Source of the DNA: Thereva unica
Lineage: Eukaryota; Arthropoda; Insecta; Diptera; Therevidae
NCBI GenBank assembly: GCA_949987705.1
Contig: OX465281.1
Coordinates: 99,976,326 to 100,040,325, forward strand
DNA length: 64,000 nt
Direction of reading: 5' to 3'
In this document: piece by piece, positions 62,930-64,000 of the stretch
Layout: every line of letters begins with the position of its first letter
How positions within the stretch are numbered: the stretch's first letter is position 1
The notes under the pieces: generated by a model
Database searches by the model: none
Told to the model about the DNA's origin: nothing
Seen by the model: only the letters and a program-made list of their open reading frames with translations
Made by a program: the position numbers and the translations under genes

Positions 62930-63030
62930 TAAGAAGCGGTCAATGTGGCAGTAATAATGAATTCTCCTTTATTTGAAGTTGTGAAGCGTGCGGCGTGAAG
63001 TATGCAGCGCCGAATGTGTTTTGGCCCTTA

Positions 63031-64000
63031 GGCGTTCTTAAATTTTTAAACACATTTTTTAGGTACCTACATATGTTATTATGCCCAAATTATACAATAA
63101 CCCGAGTACAAATAAAAGATGGCCTTACAATGCATGAGCACCGGCTGCTAGGGAGCACATACAGGCTCACGACGGCTAAACTCAAAAGATTTAAATGGCC
63201 GAGTGCTGAGTAGTACATATTCACATACGACGGTAAATTTAAACCAAACAAACAATCTTCATAAAATGTATTGTTGAATGTGCTTAATGGGAACATGATC
63301 ATTTTCGTTGTGTACAATCGTCTTTTGGAGTGTTCAAGAGAAACAAGCTCGCCAGACGTGGGTTTGTTTTTCAGGAAGTGTGTTGTATAAGCTACTGTTG
63401 GTTTCTGTTTTAGTGGGAAATGTTCTTATTTAGCCGCACATGTCCAACGACTATGTTTTAATCAGGGTTGGTGTTCGCTCGTTGTTAGGCCTTCTAAGGT
63501 ACCGTCGTCGTCGGCCAAACTTCGCGCAAATAGCGTTAACACAGAAAGTATGATAATGGTAAGATAAGGCGGCATTATGCGCTAGTTCGTAAAAGCAAGT
63601 GGAAACAATTTATAGTTTTGATGCTACTTTCATCTATAGAATAGTTTATCTATGGTATTATAAACAAATGGTATTCCACATCCCGTAATTTGTTAATATA
63701 TTCCTGGGAAAACGAAAAACTCAAAAATAAAGAAAAATAACGTACGTACATGCTTGCAATATGAATATACATACCGATCCGGTCATAAACATTTAAAGTT
63801 CCGATTAAGTTCCGTTTATTACAAAACCGCGCAATAATTGGCTTTTTCAGAGGACAAGCCGGTTTTGTTTTTGTACATTAAGCCCTTCTACTTGGAAGAT
63901 TGAGTGAGCGAAGTATAGAAACCTCTATATAAGTCTATTTTATGTTTAAACCAAAAAGAAGAAAAGAAATAGATTCTCTTATACCTCTTCCAATTGAATT
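63031..64000. other. Non-coding end of window, nothing recognised
   Basis: Short frames on both strands at 62995-63317 have no motif. A GTCGTCGTCGG run at 63503 is the only compositional feature. No repeats shared with the rest of the window were seen. Confidence 0.4.

Larger units (their letters stand above)
60201..63027. mobile_element. Harbinger-like element with TTA duplication and nested insertions
   Basis: The inverted ends GGCCCAAAACACATTCGGCG and (right) GGGCCAAAACACATTCGGCG extend over about 45 bp and are flanked by TTA at 60198-60200 and 63028-63030. The element contains a MADF-like first exon on the minus strand, a pair of inverted 21-bp arrays, an RTE-like LINE fragment, a Tc1/mariner-type MITE and a TAA-type MITE. 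TTA duplication plus a MADF gene fits PIF/Harbinger. No DDE transposase was found, so this is a deleted copy. Confidence 0.75.

Overview
The window looks like a piece of an AT-rich animal genome, most likely an insect. It is almost entirely transposable-element (TE) sequence. I found no gene that I would call a host gene. The evidence for an arthropod is the mix of element families: Ty3/gypsy and BEL/Pao-type LTR elements, Jockey/CR1-like and RTE-like LINEs, Helitron helicases, PIF/Harbinger, hAT-like, Tc1/mariner-like and foldback elements, with spliceosomal introns in the one element that still looks intact. I cannot name the order or species from sequence alone.

Layout. 0-5 kb: a MITE, diverged tandem repeats, and a PIF1-like (Helitron-type) helicase cut in two by a 1.5-kb foldback element with CACTAG ends. 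6-7 kb: a 5'-truncated LINE with a poly-A tail. 8.5-12.1 kb: a minus-strand Ty3/gypsy relic that has lost reverse transcriptase and the integrase core but keeps a long gag-protease frame. 12.9-17.3 kb: a second minus-strand gypsy relic whose own gag/protease segment is duplicated into its reverse transcriptase. 18-21 kb: one copy of a repeat family (three more at 52-57 kb), split by a 1,040-bp insertion flanked by TTAA. 23.4-27.7 kb: a foldback element with a two-unit higher-order tandem array and a LINE inserted in its right arm. 31.9-39.0 kb: a giant palindrome whose right arm alone carries a 2.0-kb hAT-like insertion and a 1.2-kb CAAAAA-rich array. 39-45 kb: a Harbinger-type MITE, another foldback, LINE and gag fragments, and a nearly intact LINE reverse transcriptase. 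45.5-48.2 kb: an apparently intact autonomous PIF/Harbinger element. 48.6-51.3 kb: a nest of inverted MITEs. 51.6-58.8 kb: a BEL/Pao-like gag remnant, repeat-family copies, LINE ends and a Helitron relic. 59-63 kb: a hAT-type MITE with an 8-bp duplication, a 46-bp hairpin, and a Harbinger-like element with nested insertions. The last 1 kb shows nothing recognisable.

How the parts work together. The only pair of genes that look able to function together is at 45.5-48.2 kb: a two-exon Myb/SANT-like DNA-binding protein and a three-exon DDE transposase. They converge inside matching 17-bp terminal inverted repeats and 3-bp target duplications. Everything else is relic or non-autonomous. In several places an uninterrupted copy (the opposite palindrome arm, a sister repeat copy, or a reading frame that resumes) lets the insertion site be read exactly. 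Those cases give the best-supported observations.
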